A stretch of DNA of 64,000 nucleotides. Source: Thalassospira tepidiphila MCCC 1A03514 (lineage in GTDB: Bacteria > Pseudomonadota > Alphaproteobacteria > Rhodospirillales > Thalassospiraceae). The stretch spans positions 1-64,000 of the forward strand of contig NZ_JPVZ01000008.1 of assembly GCF_001662875.1 (NCBI RefSeq), in the 5' to 3' direction. The first letter of the stretch is position 1, and every line of letters begins with the position of its first letter. This document shows, piece after piece, positions 36,846-44,751 of the stretch. A program made the position numbers and the translations under genes. Below the pieces are notes generated by a model that ran no database searches, had not been told where the DNA came from, and saw only the letters and a program-made list of their open reading frames with translations.

Positions 36846-36989
36846 CGGAAGGTTCTCGTCTCTCTCAAAAACAAGGTGGGTTTGTTCTTTGTGTGGCTGG
36901 TTTTAGCGCCAAATGGATCAAATTGCCACGATACATTAGCGTAATACGCCCTGCCCCGGACGCGGGAAACATCAACGGGGATCAGGCAA

Positions 36990-37016
36990 AGAAAAAGGGC
37001 GGATCAAGCCCGCCCT
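36990..37016 (-). terminator. Terminator of sspB
   Basis: A 7-bp GC stem (agggcgg and ccgccct, loop of 7) lies just after the sspB stop and is followed on the minus strand by tttttctttg. Confidence 0.82.
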
Positions 37017-37025
37017 GTAAATCTT

Positions 37026-37565
37026 CTATTTCTTGCGAAACGCATCAAGTGCGATGACCTCGCCGGTTTCATTTGCATCCGGCTTGGGTTTTTTGCGCGA
37101 TTTGGATGGCTCGGTAACAAGCGTCGGCGCACCGTCTTCGCCCTCAATCAGATCGGCATCAAGATCATCATCTTCGTCATAGTCGAAATCTGCGTCATCC
37201 ATTTCTTCTTCGACGCTGAATGTCAGCATGAAGTTCGCAGACGGATCGACAAAGGCCAGCATCGCGTCATAGGGCACTACAACCGTGGTCGGCATGCCAT
37301 CAAAGCTCATTCCGACCGAGAAGTGATCATCTTCGGATTTCAGATCCCAGAACCGGTGTTGCAACACAACCGTGATGTTGTCTGGATGTGCCTTGCGCTG
37401 ACTTTCAGGCAGGGCCACACCGGGATGGTTGGTCTGGAACGTGATGTAATAGTGATGCTCTCCGAAAAGGCCCTCTTCGGCCACACGCGCGAGGATATCT
37501 TTCACCACACCGCGCAGCGCCTGGTCGACCATAAGATCGTAGCGGAATTCTTCCGGTTCTTGCAT
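37026..37565 (-). CDS. sspB: Alphaproteobacterial SspB, ClpXP adaptor
   Basis: Tethers ssrA-tagged proteins to ClpXP. The 179-residue protein has the alpha-type SspB domain at the N-terminus (EFRYDLMVDQALRGVVKDIL, then HPDNITVVLQHRFWDL and MSFDGMPTTVVVPYDAMLAF), a long acidic linker (DDADFDYDEDDDLDADLI) and a C-terminal ClpX-binding tail EVIALDAFRKK. The start is ATG 37565 with aggat upstream; the open frame reaches 37631 but the extra residues are not family-like. It lies directly downstream of the tmRNA gene on the same strand, so tag and adaptor are neighbours. Confidence 0.94.
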   Translation of the reverse strand: MQEPEEFRYDLMVDQALRGVVKDILARVAEEGLFGEHHYYITFQTNHPGVALPESQRKAHPDNITVVLQHRFWDLKSEDDHFSVGMSFDGMPTTVVVPYDAMLAFVDPSANFMLTFSVEEEMDDADFDYDEDDDLDADLIEGEDGAPTLVTEPSKSRKKPKPDANETGEVIALDAFRKK

Positions 37566-37704
37566 CAGTAATCCTGTATCTGGCGGAACCACCGGCAATG
37601 TCCAGCGCGTCCCGTCATTGTCATATAGCATCTCTGCACGCCAATTACATCTTGGCGTGTTTGATAATCACTCTATTCATAACGAAGCGGGAAAGAAATA
37701 CAAG

Positions 37705-38033
37705 AGTGGGGCGTTCTGTTGCTAGGTGCCCCGTCCCCCACCAAATTACCGCTCCCGGCAATCGGAATTTCGCTTTGGTGCTAGTACCGCTTAGGCGGCA
37801 ACAGCAACCGGAGCATTGTTGTCGTTTGCATTTACAAACATTGGCCCGATGCGGTGGTACCATGCCGAGCGCCCACATTGACTTTTACTGCTCACGTCGA
37901 TCCTATTTCGGCCCCACGAAGATTGTCTGAGTCGGACAACCGATAAATTTGGTGGAGCCGCCGGGTACCGCCCCCGGGTCCGTAAAGCCTATTCTGTCAC
38001 GCAGTTTAGCGCCGTAGTCGGGTTGCCCCGACA
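37705..38033 (-). ncRNA. ssrA: Circularly permuted two-piece tmRNA
   Basis: On the minus strand the acceptor piece comes first and ends at 37950 with ggctccacca (T arm just before it). After about 34 nt of spacer, the coding piece starts at 37915 with ggggccg, which pairs with the acceptor end cggctcc to close the tRNA-like stem; ggatcgac follows as in other alphaproteobacterial tmRNAs. The tag frame is 37829-37791: GCA to TAA, encoding ANDNNAPVAVAA. With the alanine from the charged tmRNA the tag is AANDNNAPVAVAA, close to the Caulobacter form. A hairpin ggggc/gcccc at 37708-37732 may end the transcript. Outer ends are approximate. Confidence 0.9.
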
Positions 38034-38038
38034 GCCCC

Positions 38039-38068
38039 TATATAGGGCAAACGTCCCCCTTTTCACAA
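38039..38068 (-). promoter_or_regulatory. Probable tmRNA promoter
   Basis: On the minus strand ttgtga (38068-38063) and tatata (38044-38039) are separated by 18 bases, placing a start near 38032, just before the hairpin gtcggg/cccgac that opens the acceptor piece. Confidence 0.5.
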
Positions 38069-38149
38069 GGGGAATCGGGAAATCTTTTTTTGATTTTTGC
38101 GGGAACATTTCAGGGTCCGGCAAAGTTCGATTACCGGCTTTAGGCGACA

Positions 38150-38725
38150 TCACACCCGACGGAAGGTATCTGGATAATCAATCACAAGCCCCATATCATC
38201 GATCTCAAGCTCTGCTGAGAAATTGCGAAACAGCCCCTCATAACGGTATCGCAGATCCGGGATCAGACAGGTGTAACGCTGTGGCGCGCTACGTGGCAGG
38301 AAATCCCCCTCTATCTGGCTTGGAAGCGGGACATAGGCCGCCGAAATTTCCCGCGCTTCACCCTCGGCCAGTTTTAATCGTTTGATCGGAAGCATGTTTG
38401 TCGCGGGCGTTATGCCGATATCGACATCGAAGCACCCCGCCAAAGACGGCAATTCCCGCTTTGCAATGCAGTCAAACCAGTTTCCCTTGCCGTCCGAGGT
38501 CACATGCATCTGCGCCCCGCCGACATAACTTACCTTCACTTCACGGGTGGCAAACGCGGCATCCGTCACCACAAGGTAAGACCCGCCATAGTGACCATGT
38601 CGCGTCCCGACCACGACTCCTTCAAGCTCTATCCCGTCCGGATCAGACTGACAGACACAGTGCTCAAGACCGTTTCCATCCCAATCAACCCACTGAACAG
38701 TTTTTTGCAAAATCAACACTCCCAT
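38150..38725 (-). CDS. Putative glycolipid-binding family protein (DUF1089)
   Basis: A 191-residue protein that fits the putative glycolipid-binding family (PF06475): an N-terminal strand with TVQWVDWDGNGLEHC, then GVVVGTRHGHYGGSYLVVT, WFDCIAKRELPSLAGCFDVD and ITPATNMLPIKRL. No signal peptide is seen. The biochemical role is unproven. The start is taken as ATG 38725; the open frame runs to 39037 but overlaps thyA and is not family-like. A CTGACA/TGTCAG palindrome 68-84 bp upstream resembles the operator of the WYL regulator at 29 kb. Confidence 0.8.
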   Translation of the reverse strand: MGVLILQKTVQWVDWDGNGLEHCVCQSDPDGIELEGVVVGTRHGHYGGSYLVVTDAAFATREVKVSYVGGAQMHVTSDGKGNWFDCIAKRELPSLAGCFDVDIGITPATNMLPIKRLKLAEGEAREISAAYVPLPSQIEGDFLPRSAPQRYTCLIPDLRYRYEGLFRNFSAELEIDDMGLVIDYPDTFRRV

Positions 38726-38792
38726 GCGCCAAACGCGCCCAAAATTCAGATAGTTGAGTATATCCACTGTTCCCAAGTTTACCTGACCACTC

Positions 38793-38809
38793 CTGACACC
38801 TCCTGTCAG
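38793..38809. promoter_or_regulatory. CTGACA-N5-TGTCAG palindrome, second copy of the WYL-type site
   Basis: ctgaca and tgtcag are separated by cctcc, and the left flank ctc matches the site at 29904-29927. It lies between the divergent DUF1089 gene and thyA, nearer the former. The spacer is one base shorter than at the other two sites. Confidence 0.5.
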
Positions 38810-38919
38810 CAGAAACAGTTCAACGAGTGGCCCGGCAAAGATCGGATGGCGTCGCTTGCCCGTGACCATCGACCTGACTATGCTGCGACAAAAGTGATTC
38901 TTAAAATGCAGGACTGAGC

Positions 38920-39714
38920 ATGCAGCAATATCTTGATCTGATGCGTCTGGTGCGTGACACCGGCACGCGCAAGGAAGACCGGACGGGTACAGGCACGGTT
39001 TCGATCTTTGGTCACCAGATGCGCTTTGACCTTTCAAAGGGTTTCCCGCTGGTCACCACCAAAAAGTTGCATCTGAAATCGATCATTCATGAATTGCTGT
39101 GGTTCCTTGATGGCGACACCAACGTCAAATACCTGCAGGATAATGGCGTTCGGATCTGGAACGAATGGGCTGATGAAAATGGCGACCTTGGCCCGGTTTA
39201 TGGTGGCCAGTGGCGTTCATGGCGCGGGGCCGATGGCGAAACCATCGACCAGATCACCGGCCTGATTGACCAGATCAAAAACAATCCCGATTCCCGCCGC
39301 CTGATTGTGTCGGCTTGGAACGTTGCGGACGTGCCCAACATGGCACTGCCGCCGTGTCACTGCCTGTTCCAGTTCTATGTGGCTGATGGCAAATTGTCCT
39401 GTCAGCTGTATCAGCGCAGTGCGGATATCTTCCTGGGTGTGCCGTTCAACATTGCGTCCTATGCGCTGCTGACCATGATGATCGCGCAGGTCTGTGATTT
39501 GGACGTGGGTGATTTTGTCCATACCCTTGGCGATGCGCATCTTTACACCAATCACCTTGATCAGGTCGAAGAACAGCTGTCGCGTGATACCCGCCCGCTT
39601 CCGACCATGAAGATCAACCCGGCGGTCAAATCGATCTTTGATTTCAAGTATGATGATTTCGAACTGACCGGCTATGACCCGCATCCGCACATTGCCGGCA
39701 AGGTTGCTGTCTGA
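38920..39714 (+). CDS. thyA: Thymidylate synthase
   Basis: Methylates dUMP to dTMP with 5,10-methylene-THF. The 264-residue protein is a standard ThyA: N-terminal [19 protein letters not shown] with the phosphate-binding Arg, the catalytic cysteine in [31 protein letters not shown] and the C-terminal [10 protein letters not shown] (ending in V where E. coli has I). It overlaps folA by one base (TGATG), so DHF made here is directly reduced by a cotranscribed enzyme. Confidence 0.98.
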   Translation: MQQYLDLMRLVRDTGTRKEDRTGTGTVSIFGHQMRFDLSKGFPLVTTKKLHLKSIIHELLWFLDGDTNVKYLQDNGVRIWNEWADENGDLGPVYGGQWRSWRGADGETIDQITGLIDQIKNNPDSRRLIVSAWNVADVPNMALPPCHCLFQFYVADGKLSCQLYQRSADIFLGVPFNIASYALLTMMIAQVCDLDVGDFVHTLGDAHLYTNHLDQVEEQLSRDTRPLPTMKINPAVKSIFDFKYDDFELTGYDPHPHIAGKVAV

Positions 39715-40238
39715 TGGCGGGTCCGAAGATTGAACGGGTTGCCGTGGTTGCAGCGGCCGCCAATGGCGCGATTGGCAAGGATGGCTGGATGCCATGGGAA
39801 CTCCCCGAAGACCTCAAACGGTTCAAGGCACTCACCCTTGGCAAACCAATGATCATCGGGCGCGTGACGTTCGAGGCGATCGGCCGTCCCCTTCCCAAAC
39901 GCACATCGATTGTTGTCACACGCGACACTGACTGGTCCTTTGACCACGAAAATGTGAGGGTTTGTCACACTATCGAAGAAGCCATTGAATTGGCGGACGA
40001 AATCGTCGTGCGGGATGGCGTCAATGAAGTGATCATTGGCGGCGGTGCGCAGATCTATCACCTCGCCCTGCCGTTTACGACACGCTATGAGCTGACAGAA
40101 GTCCATGCCGAGATCGAAGGCGACACCTTCCTTGATCCGCTGCCCGCCGATCAATGGCGCGAAACCGCACGTCAGAAGATCGATAACCCTGACGGGCCGG
40201 ATTACAGCTTTGTAACCCTGGATCGGATCGCGTCGTAA
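39714..40238 (+). CDS. folA: Dihydrofolate reductase
   Basis: Reduces dihydrofolate to tetrahydrofolate with NADPH. The 174-residue protein has the family features: AAAANGAIGKDGWMPWELPE with the catalytic acid region, PMIIGRVTFEAIGRPLPKR and TSIVVTRD for NADPH, and VIIGGGAQIY. The start codon overlaps the thyA stop. About 10 residues longer than the E. coli enzyme. No terminator is obvious in the 117 bp before the TetR gene. Confidence 0.97.
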   Translation: MAGPKIERVAVVAAAANGAIGKDGWMPWELPEDLKRFKALTLGKPMIIGRVTFEAIGRPLPKRTSIVVTRDTDWSFDHENVRVCHTIEEAIELADEIVVRDGVNEVIIGGGAQIYHLALPFTTRYELTEVHAEIEGDTFLDPLPADQWRETARQKIDNPDGPDYSFVTLDRIAS

Positions 40239-40311
40239 CCCCAAGTTTACCAGCAAATCACAAGCTCTTATTGATTTTGCGGCGCAGTCGGCCCATCTTC
40301 AAAGCAATTAC

Positions 40312-40325
40312 AGAACATTCGTTCC
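40312..40325. promoter_or_regulatory. Probable TetR operator upstream of the tetR gene
   Basis: agaacattcgttcc, whose complement reads ggaacgaatgttct, lies 31 bp before the tetR ATG. A matching site (agaatgatcgttcc) stands in front of the next gene at 41007-41020. Confidence 0.6.
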
Positions 40326-40355
40326 AAAGTACGGATCTGATCGAAGGAACTGCCA

Positions 40356-40937
40356 ATGCCACGGCCACGTGCGTTTGATGAAGAAAGCGTTCTTGATAAC
40401 GCCATGAACATCTTCTGGAGCAAGGGGTTTGAAGCGACCTCTATTCAGGATCTGGTCAATGAAACCGGCCTGAACCGGGCGAGCATGTATGCAAGCTTTG
40501 GCGACAAGAAGGCACTGTTTCTGCGCGTCCTTGATCATTACAGCCAGAAAATCAGCACTGAACGCTTTGCCGATCTGCGCAACATCGAAGATGGCCGCGC
40601 CGCAATTGAAAAGACATTCCGTGACGCGGCCAAAACCGGCACCGCAGAAGGACGGCACAAAGGCTGCCTGATGGTCAATTCGGGCATGGAGCTTGCCCCG
40701 CACGATCCGGAAACCGCCGCCATCGCCCATCAGGCATTCCGCCGGGCCGAGGATACCTTTGCCGCCGCACTGAACCGCGCAATTGGTCTGGGCAAAATTG
40801 CCAAAGGCAAGAATGTCCGCGCCCTTGCGCGCTTTTTGGCTGGCTCGTTTCAGGGGGTTCAACTGATGTCGCGCCGTGGTGCGGATCAGGAAACCTTGAC
40901 CGACTATTGCGAAACCATTCTGGCCGCTCTGGACTAG
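40356..40937 (+). CDS. TetR-family repressor
   Basis: A 193-residue regulator. The N-terminal HTH is clear: FDEESVLDNAMNIFWSKGFE, TSIQDLVNETGLNRASMYAS, FGDKKALFLRVLDHY. The C-terminal ligand domain has a single conspicuous cysteine in GRHKGCLMVNSGMEL, a pattern common in TetR proteins that sense electrophiles or thiol-reactive compounds. The next gene encodes a CxxC peroxiredoxin-like protein, and similar 14-bp palindromes precede both genes, so it probably represses itself and that gene. Confidence 0.92.
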   Translation: MPRPRAFDEESVLDNAMNIFWSKGFEATSIQDLVNETGLNRASMYASFGDKKALFLRVLDHYSQKISTERFADLRNIEDGRAAIEKTFRDAAKTGTAEGRHKGCLMVNSGMELAPHDPETAAIAHQAFRRAEDTFAAALNRAIGLGKIAKGKNVRALARFLAGSFQGVQLMSRRGADQETLTDYCETILAALD

Positions 40938-41006
40938 TATTTTCGTATTTTCTCCTCATGACAGACTTCACGGTTGAGTGATGGCAGTTCTTTGTTGTTG
41001 ATTTAT

Positions 41007-41020
41007 AGAATGATCGTTCC
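41007..41020. promoter_or_regulatory. Probable TetR operator upstream of the peroxiredoxin-like gene
   Basis: agaatgatcgttcc matches the site at 40312-40325 at both ends (aga...cgttcc) and lies 44 bp before ATG 41065. Confidence 0.6.
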
Positions 41021-41064
41021 ATAATCACCTTCAAGTAAACCTGACCCAAGTCATGAGGAACGAA

Positions 41065-41622
41065 ATGTCTGCAATTACCCCGCTGATGCCGCGCCAGAAG
41101 GTGCCGTCACTTTCCGTCCCGCTTGTCGGTGGCGGCACATGGTCGCTTGCCGACCAAAGCCCGGAAAACTTCACCATGGTCGTATTCTATCGCGGCCTGC
41201 ATTGCCCGATCTGTGGCAAGTACCTCAAGGACCTCGATACCAAGCTGGCAGACTTTACCAAGCGCGGCGTGAACGTCGTTGTCGTCTCGTCCGATGGCGA
41301 AGATCGCGCGACAGAAGCCAAGGCGAAGTGGGAGCTTGAGAACGTTGATCTTGGCTATGGCCTTGATTTTGATAACGCGCGCGAATGGGGTCTTTATATC
41401 TCGACCTCCAACGGTGTGACGTCGAGTGGTTATGAAGAACCGGCTGTTTTCTCGGAACCTGGACTGTTTCTGGTGCGTCCGGATGGCACGCTTTATTTCG
41501 GGACTGTTCAGACCATGCCGTTTGCCCGTCCGGCATTCGATCAGATCCTTGGCGCGCTTGATTTCGTGATTGCCAAAAACTATCCGGCACGCGGCGAAGT
41601 GATTGATCATACAAATCCCTAA
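41065..41622 (+). CDS. Peroxiredoxin-like (AhpC/TSA) thioredoxin-fold protein
   Basis: A 185-residue protein with the AhpC/TSA thioredoxin-like fold. The active-site region is FYRGLHCPICGKYLKDLD, a CxxC in place of the PxxxTxxC of true peroxiredoxins, so it may work as a thiol oxidoreductase or atypical peroxidase. No signal peptide, so cytosolic. The start is ATG 41065 with gagga 5 bases upstream; the ATG at 41053 has no such site. It follows the TetR gene with its own operator-like site and ends in a strong terminator. Confidence 0.85.
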   Translation: MSAITPLMPRQKVPSLSVPLVGGGTWSLADQSPENFTMVVFYRGLHCPICGKYLKDLDTKLADFTKRGVNVVVVSSDGEDRATEAKAKWELENVDLGYGLDFDNAREWGLYISTSNGVTSSGYEEPAVFSEPGLFLVRPDGTLYFGTVQTMPFARPAFDQILGALDFVIAKNYPARGEVIDHTNP

Positions 41623-41650
41623 GCCCACGCCCAAAAGCCGATAAAATGCC

Positions 41651-41687
41651 AAAGGGCCGGTTCCAAAGCGCAGGAACCGGCCCTTTT
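41651..41687 (+). terminator. Strong terminator between peroxiredoxin-like and GST genes
   Basis: A 14-bp perfect stem (aaagggccggttcc and ggaaccggcccttt, loop of 8) is followed by ttattctt. It sits between convergent stops at 41622 and 41715 and may serve both strands. Confidence 0.9.
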
Positions 41688-41714
41688 ATTCTTCATACAA
41701 TTGGATCAGGACGA

Positions 41715-42353
41715 TTAACCCGCCATTGCAGCGGCAAAATGCGGTGCATCCAGTTCCTGTGCACGCTGATAGGCCGGGCGGGCATCAATCCGGGCGATGT
41801 AGGTCTCGAATTCCGGATATTTCGGCAGAATGCCAAACATGCAGCCAAACCGAATGGTCGAACCAAACACCACATCAACGGTGGTGAAGCTCTTCCCCAT
41901 CAGCCACGGGTCGGCCTTGCCAACAAAATCGACCAGAATGGGCACCAGTGTTTCCCAGTCGCGATAGGAATTCTGGCTGCTGTCTTCTGCCGTGTACTGG
42001 CGCACGCGGTCGATCATGGCCGGTTCGATGGTAGACGGGGAAAAGAACAACCAGCGCAGATATTCACCGCGTTTCGGATCATCCAATGCCGGGGCAAGGC
42101 CGGCCTCTGGATACAGATCGGCCAGATAGCAGCAAATGGCGGCAGCCTCGGTTACCACCGTGTCGCCATGTGTGATGGTTGGCACCTTGCCAAGCGGATT
42201 GAGGGCCAGGAATTCCGGTGTTTGCCCTTCCCCACCCCGGATGTCGACAAGTTTGACATCAAACGGAATGCCCAGTTCCTGCAACATCCAATGTACGGTA
42301 CCGCTGCGTGACGGTACGGCGTGATAAAAGGTCAAGTTCCGCTGTGATGGCAT
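41715..42353 (-). CDS. Glutathione S-transferase
   Basis: A 212-residue soluble GST. The thioredoxin-like N-terminal domain has FYHAVPSRSGTVHWMLQELG and NPLGKVPTITHGDTVVTEAAAICCYLAD, where the cis-proline (VP) and the glutathione-contacting TEAAA are seen in the usual places (motif spans residues about 52-79). The C-terminal helical domain includes WLMGKSFTTVDVVFGS. The substrate is unknown. ATG 42353 has aggag 8 bases upstream. A CTGACA/TGTCAG palindrome lies 97-114 bp upstream of the start. Confidence 0.92.
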   Translation of the reverse strand: MPSQRNLTFYHAVPSRSGTVHWMLQELGIPFDVKLVDIRGGEGQTPEFLALNPLGKVPTITHGDTVVTEAAAICCYLADLYPEAGLAPALDDPKRGEYLRWLFFSPSTIEPAMIDRVRQYTAEDSSQNSYRDWETLVPILVDFVGKADPWLMGKSFTTVDVVFGSTIRFGCMFGILPKYPEFETYIARIDARPAYQRAQELDAPHFAAAMAG

Positions 42354-42449
42354 TCTTAAGGCTCCTGCGTTTGCGCGTGTTTATGCTTGAAATCCGGCGG
42401 CAATTTCCCCTTGTTTCCCAACAATGTAAACCACATGACAGACAGGTTC

Positions 42450-42467
42450 CTGACAGCTGTATGTCAG
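42450..42467. promoter_or_regulatory. CTGACA-N6-TGTCAG palindrome, third copy of the WYL-type site
   Basis: ctgaca and tgtcag are separated by gctgta, the same 6-bp spacing as at 29904-29927, with matching outer cct/agg bases. It lies between the divergent GST and DUF2235 genes. No good -10 element is seen on either side. Confidence 0.45.
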
Positions 42468-42620
42468 TAGGATGTCGGTCATCGAACTGACCACCACATC
42501 ACATCAGCAGCATTTTATTATATTTAATATCCCTTAATAAAATCACCCCTGAGTTGTATAGTGACACCCGAAACGATCCGAAGAAGATCGCACGGCATCA
42601 CATCACACAGGGGACTTCAC

Positions 42621-43874
42621 ATGGCCAAACGCAGACTGATTGTATTTTTCGACGGCACCTGGCAGGAACCTGCCAACACGCCCGAACCAACCAACATCGT
42701 CAAACTTCTGCGTGCGGTGCCGAGCAGCGACAAGGATATTTCGCAGATCGTATTTTATGATCGCGGGGTCGGGACCGGCGATGTGATCGATAAAATTCGC
42801 GGTGGTGCATTTGGCAACGGCTTGTTGGAAAACGTCGTTGATGGCTATCGCTTTCTTGGCAACAACTATCAACCGGGTGACGAGATCTTTATCTTTGGGT
42901 TTTCGCGTGGCGCCTTTACCGCGCGCAGTCTGGCAGGATTGATCGGGCTCTGTGGTCTTTTGAAACCACCCTATCTCGGCCATCCGCTCCAGACGGATAT
43001 CGCGAAAATTGCCAGCTCCGATTTATCGCCAGAGGCAAAACGCACCAAGATTTCGACCCTTGATATCGAAACCCAACCGGATGTGCCAATTGAATGCGTC
43101 GGCGTTTGGGACACGGTCGGGTCGCTTGGCATTCCGGGCGACCTTGGACGCCGCCTGATCCCCGCCAAGTATCATTTTCATGACGTAGAGCTTGGCGGGC
43201 ACGTTCGGGTTGCCCTGCATGCAATGGCGATTGACGAGAAACGCAGTGCCTTTTCGCCAACGCTGTGGGTCAAGGAAAAGGGCACCAAATTGCCGGATAA
43301 ACAAATTGTCGAGCAGGTCTGGTTCCCCGGCGTACACAGCAATGTTGGCGGGTCTTACGATGATTGCGGACTTTCAGATATCCCACTTGACTGGATGGCA
43401 AAGCGGGTAGCCAAGCATACCGGTCTCAAGCTTGATAATGCGGCGCTCAAATCACAGATTTCACCAGCCGTTGATGGACGTGGTTACGAAAGCCGGACCA
43501 AGATGTACTTTTCATCACACTTCTATCCCTACCAGCGGCTGATCAATCAGATCGCGCCAGAAGGAAAAGGCTATCTTGATAAATTGCGTCTAAAATGCCC
43601 GAAACTTGATCGCCGCAACATCATTCCCAAAGGTCTTGAGACGATTAATGAGGCCATTCATGTGAGTGCGTTGGAACGCTGGAACATCTCGACCGGTGTT
43701 CTCCACGATAACTCAGACGAAGGATCAATCGAACGTATCCTTTATCGCCCATCGAACCTGAATGCGGTGCTTAAGGCCCATTATGCTGGCAAACACACGC
43801 CCAACATCATCAACTGGAGCGGCGCGACCATGCGTAAGGACATTCCATGGCCTGACGAGTCGACCCTGGAATAA
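42621..43874 (+). CDS. DUF2235 (Tle1-like) alpha/beta hydrolase
   Basis: A 417-residue protein of the DUF2235 family, which includes type VI secretion phospholipase effectors (Tle1). Visible motifs are RLIVFFDGTWQEP at the N-terminus, the nucleophile elbow FGFSRGAFTARSLAG (GxSxG), CVGVWDTVGSLGIP and the histidine in QVWFPGVHSNVGGSY. No T6SS, VgrG, immunity-like gene or signal peptide is adjacent, so a housekeeping cytosolic hydrolase is as likely as an effector. ATG 42621 follows aggggac by 5 bases. Confidence 0.87.
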   Translation: MAKRRLIVFFDGTWQEPANTPEPTNIVKLLRAVPSSDKDISQIVFYDRGVGTGDVIDKIRGGAFGNGLLENVVDGYRFLGNNYQPGDEIFIFGFSRGAFTARSLAGLIGLCGLLKPPYLGHPLQTDIAKIASSDLSPEAKRTKISTLDIETQPDVPIECVGVWDTVGSLGIPGDLGRRLIPAKYHFHDVELGGHVRVALHAMAIDEKRSAFSPTLWVKEKGTKLPDKQIVEQVWFPGVHSNVGGSYDDCGLSDIPLDWMAKRVAKHTGLKLDNAALKSQISPAVDGRGYESRTKMYFSSHFYPYQRLINQIAPEGKGYLDKLRLKCPKLDRRNIIPKGLETINEAIHVSALERWNISTGVLHDNSDEGSIERILYRPSNLNAVLKAHYAGKHTPNIINWSGATMRKDIPWPDESTLE

Positions 43875-43882
43875 TTAGCGGA

Positions 43883-44662
43883 TCAATCGTCGCTATCTGA
43901 TCTCCTGCGCGGGCGTAGTACAATCCACGCCGCGACAAGTGTCAGCAATGCCAAGCCAAACCATGTCAGCGCGTATGTCAGGTGGTTGTTGGGGAAGCTA
44001 ATTTTGGTCAGCCCACCAAGCGGCAGTTTCGCCGGGTTTTCTGCCCCGTCACCGTCAATGAAATATGGCGCGACATTGGTGGCATCCAGCCCCCGCTTGG
44101 TCGCCATCGCTTTTACATCGCGCGAATACCAGCGTTCCTCGGACGGCACGTTATCACGGATGAAGGTGCCGACCGGTTCGTTGATGCGAAGCAGGCCGGT
44201 GACAGTAACCTCGCCCTCGACCATGCCCTCGGGCCGTGTGTCCGGGGCACGCTTTTCGGTTGGAACAAAGCCGCGGTTGATCATGACAATCGTGCCGTCA
44301 TCCCGCATCAGCGGTGTCAGAACCCAATATCCCGCCCCGTAATCGGTCGCAGTATAGACCTGCGTTTCAAGATCGTTGCGATAGACCCCCGTCACACTGA
44401 CCTTGCGATATTCATCGCGTGCGCGGGTTACATTTTCCCAGTCATCACGCGCGGGTGCGGCAACCGCATCGCCATGCACGCGCGCATCGACCCGTTCGAT
44501 CAGATCAAGCTTCCAGGCCCGACGTTCAACCTGCCAGTAGCCAAGGGCACAGAACCCCGAAAACAATATGGCGGCCAGCATCAGGACAACAATTCGGGTT
44601 GTCATCGAGGGGCCCTTTTTCGGGTTATCAGTTGCTTGAGCGGAAACATGGTCGTCGGACAT
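43883..44662 (-). CDS. SURF1-family oxidase assembly protein
   Basis: Helps insert heme into subunit I of heme-copper oxidases. The 259-residue protein has two membrane helices (about 20-40 and 230-250) around a periplasmic domain. Family signatures are LGYWQVERRAWK near the first helix and YALTWFGLALLTLVAAWIVL at the second. ATG 44662 is preferred over TTG 44677. It follows cyoD in the same direction after a hairpin, and takes the place where enterobacteria have cyoE. A Surf1 protein dedicated to a quinol oxidase is known from Paracoccus. Confidence 0.92.
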   Translation of the reverse strand: MSDDHVSAQATDNPKKGPSMTTRIVVLMLAAILFSGFCALGYWQVERRAWKLDLIERVDARVHGDAVAAPARDDWENVTRARDEYRKVSVTGVYRNDLETQVYTATDYGAGYWVLTPLMRDDGTIVMINRGFVPTEKRAPDTRPEGMVEGEVTVTGLLRINEPVGTFIRDNVPSEERWYSRDVKAMATKRGLDATNVAPYFIDGDGAENPAKLPLGGLTKISFPNNHLTYALTWFGLALLTLVAAWIVLRPRRRSDSDD

Positions 44663-44700
44663 GCCGGGTTCTTTCAATAGGCAATCGGGTGAAACAAAAA

Positions 44701-44730
44701 GGGCGCGATCCCCCTAAAGGTATCGCGCCC
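44701..44730 (-). terminator. Terminator after cyoD
   Basis: A 9-bp perfect stem (gggcgcgat and atcgcgccc) is followed on the minus strand by tttttgttt. It lies between cyoD and the SURF1 gene, so SURF1 is transcribed by read-through or its own promoter. Confidence 0.82.
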
Positions 44731-44751
44731 CCTTCACATATCAAGCAGTCC

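Noticed and set aside
35601-36944. 447-codon plus-strand frame opposite the fumarase gene
   Set aside because: Antisense of a full-length class I fumarase.
40308-40862. 184-codon minus-strand frame opposite the TetR gene
   Set aside because: The plus strand has a clear TetR HTH and operator; the minus frame has none.
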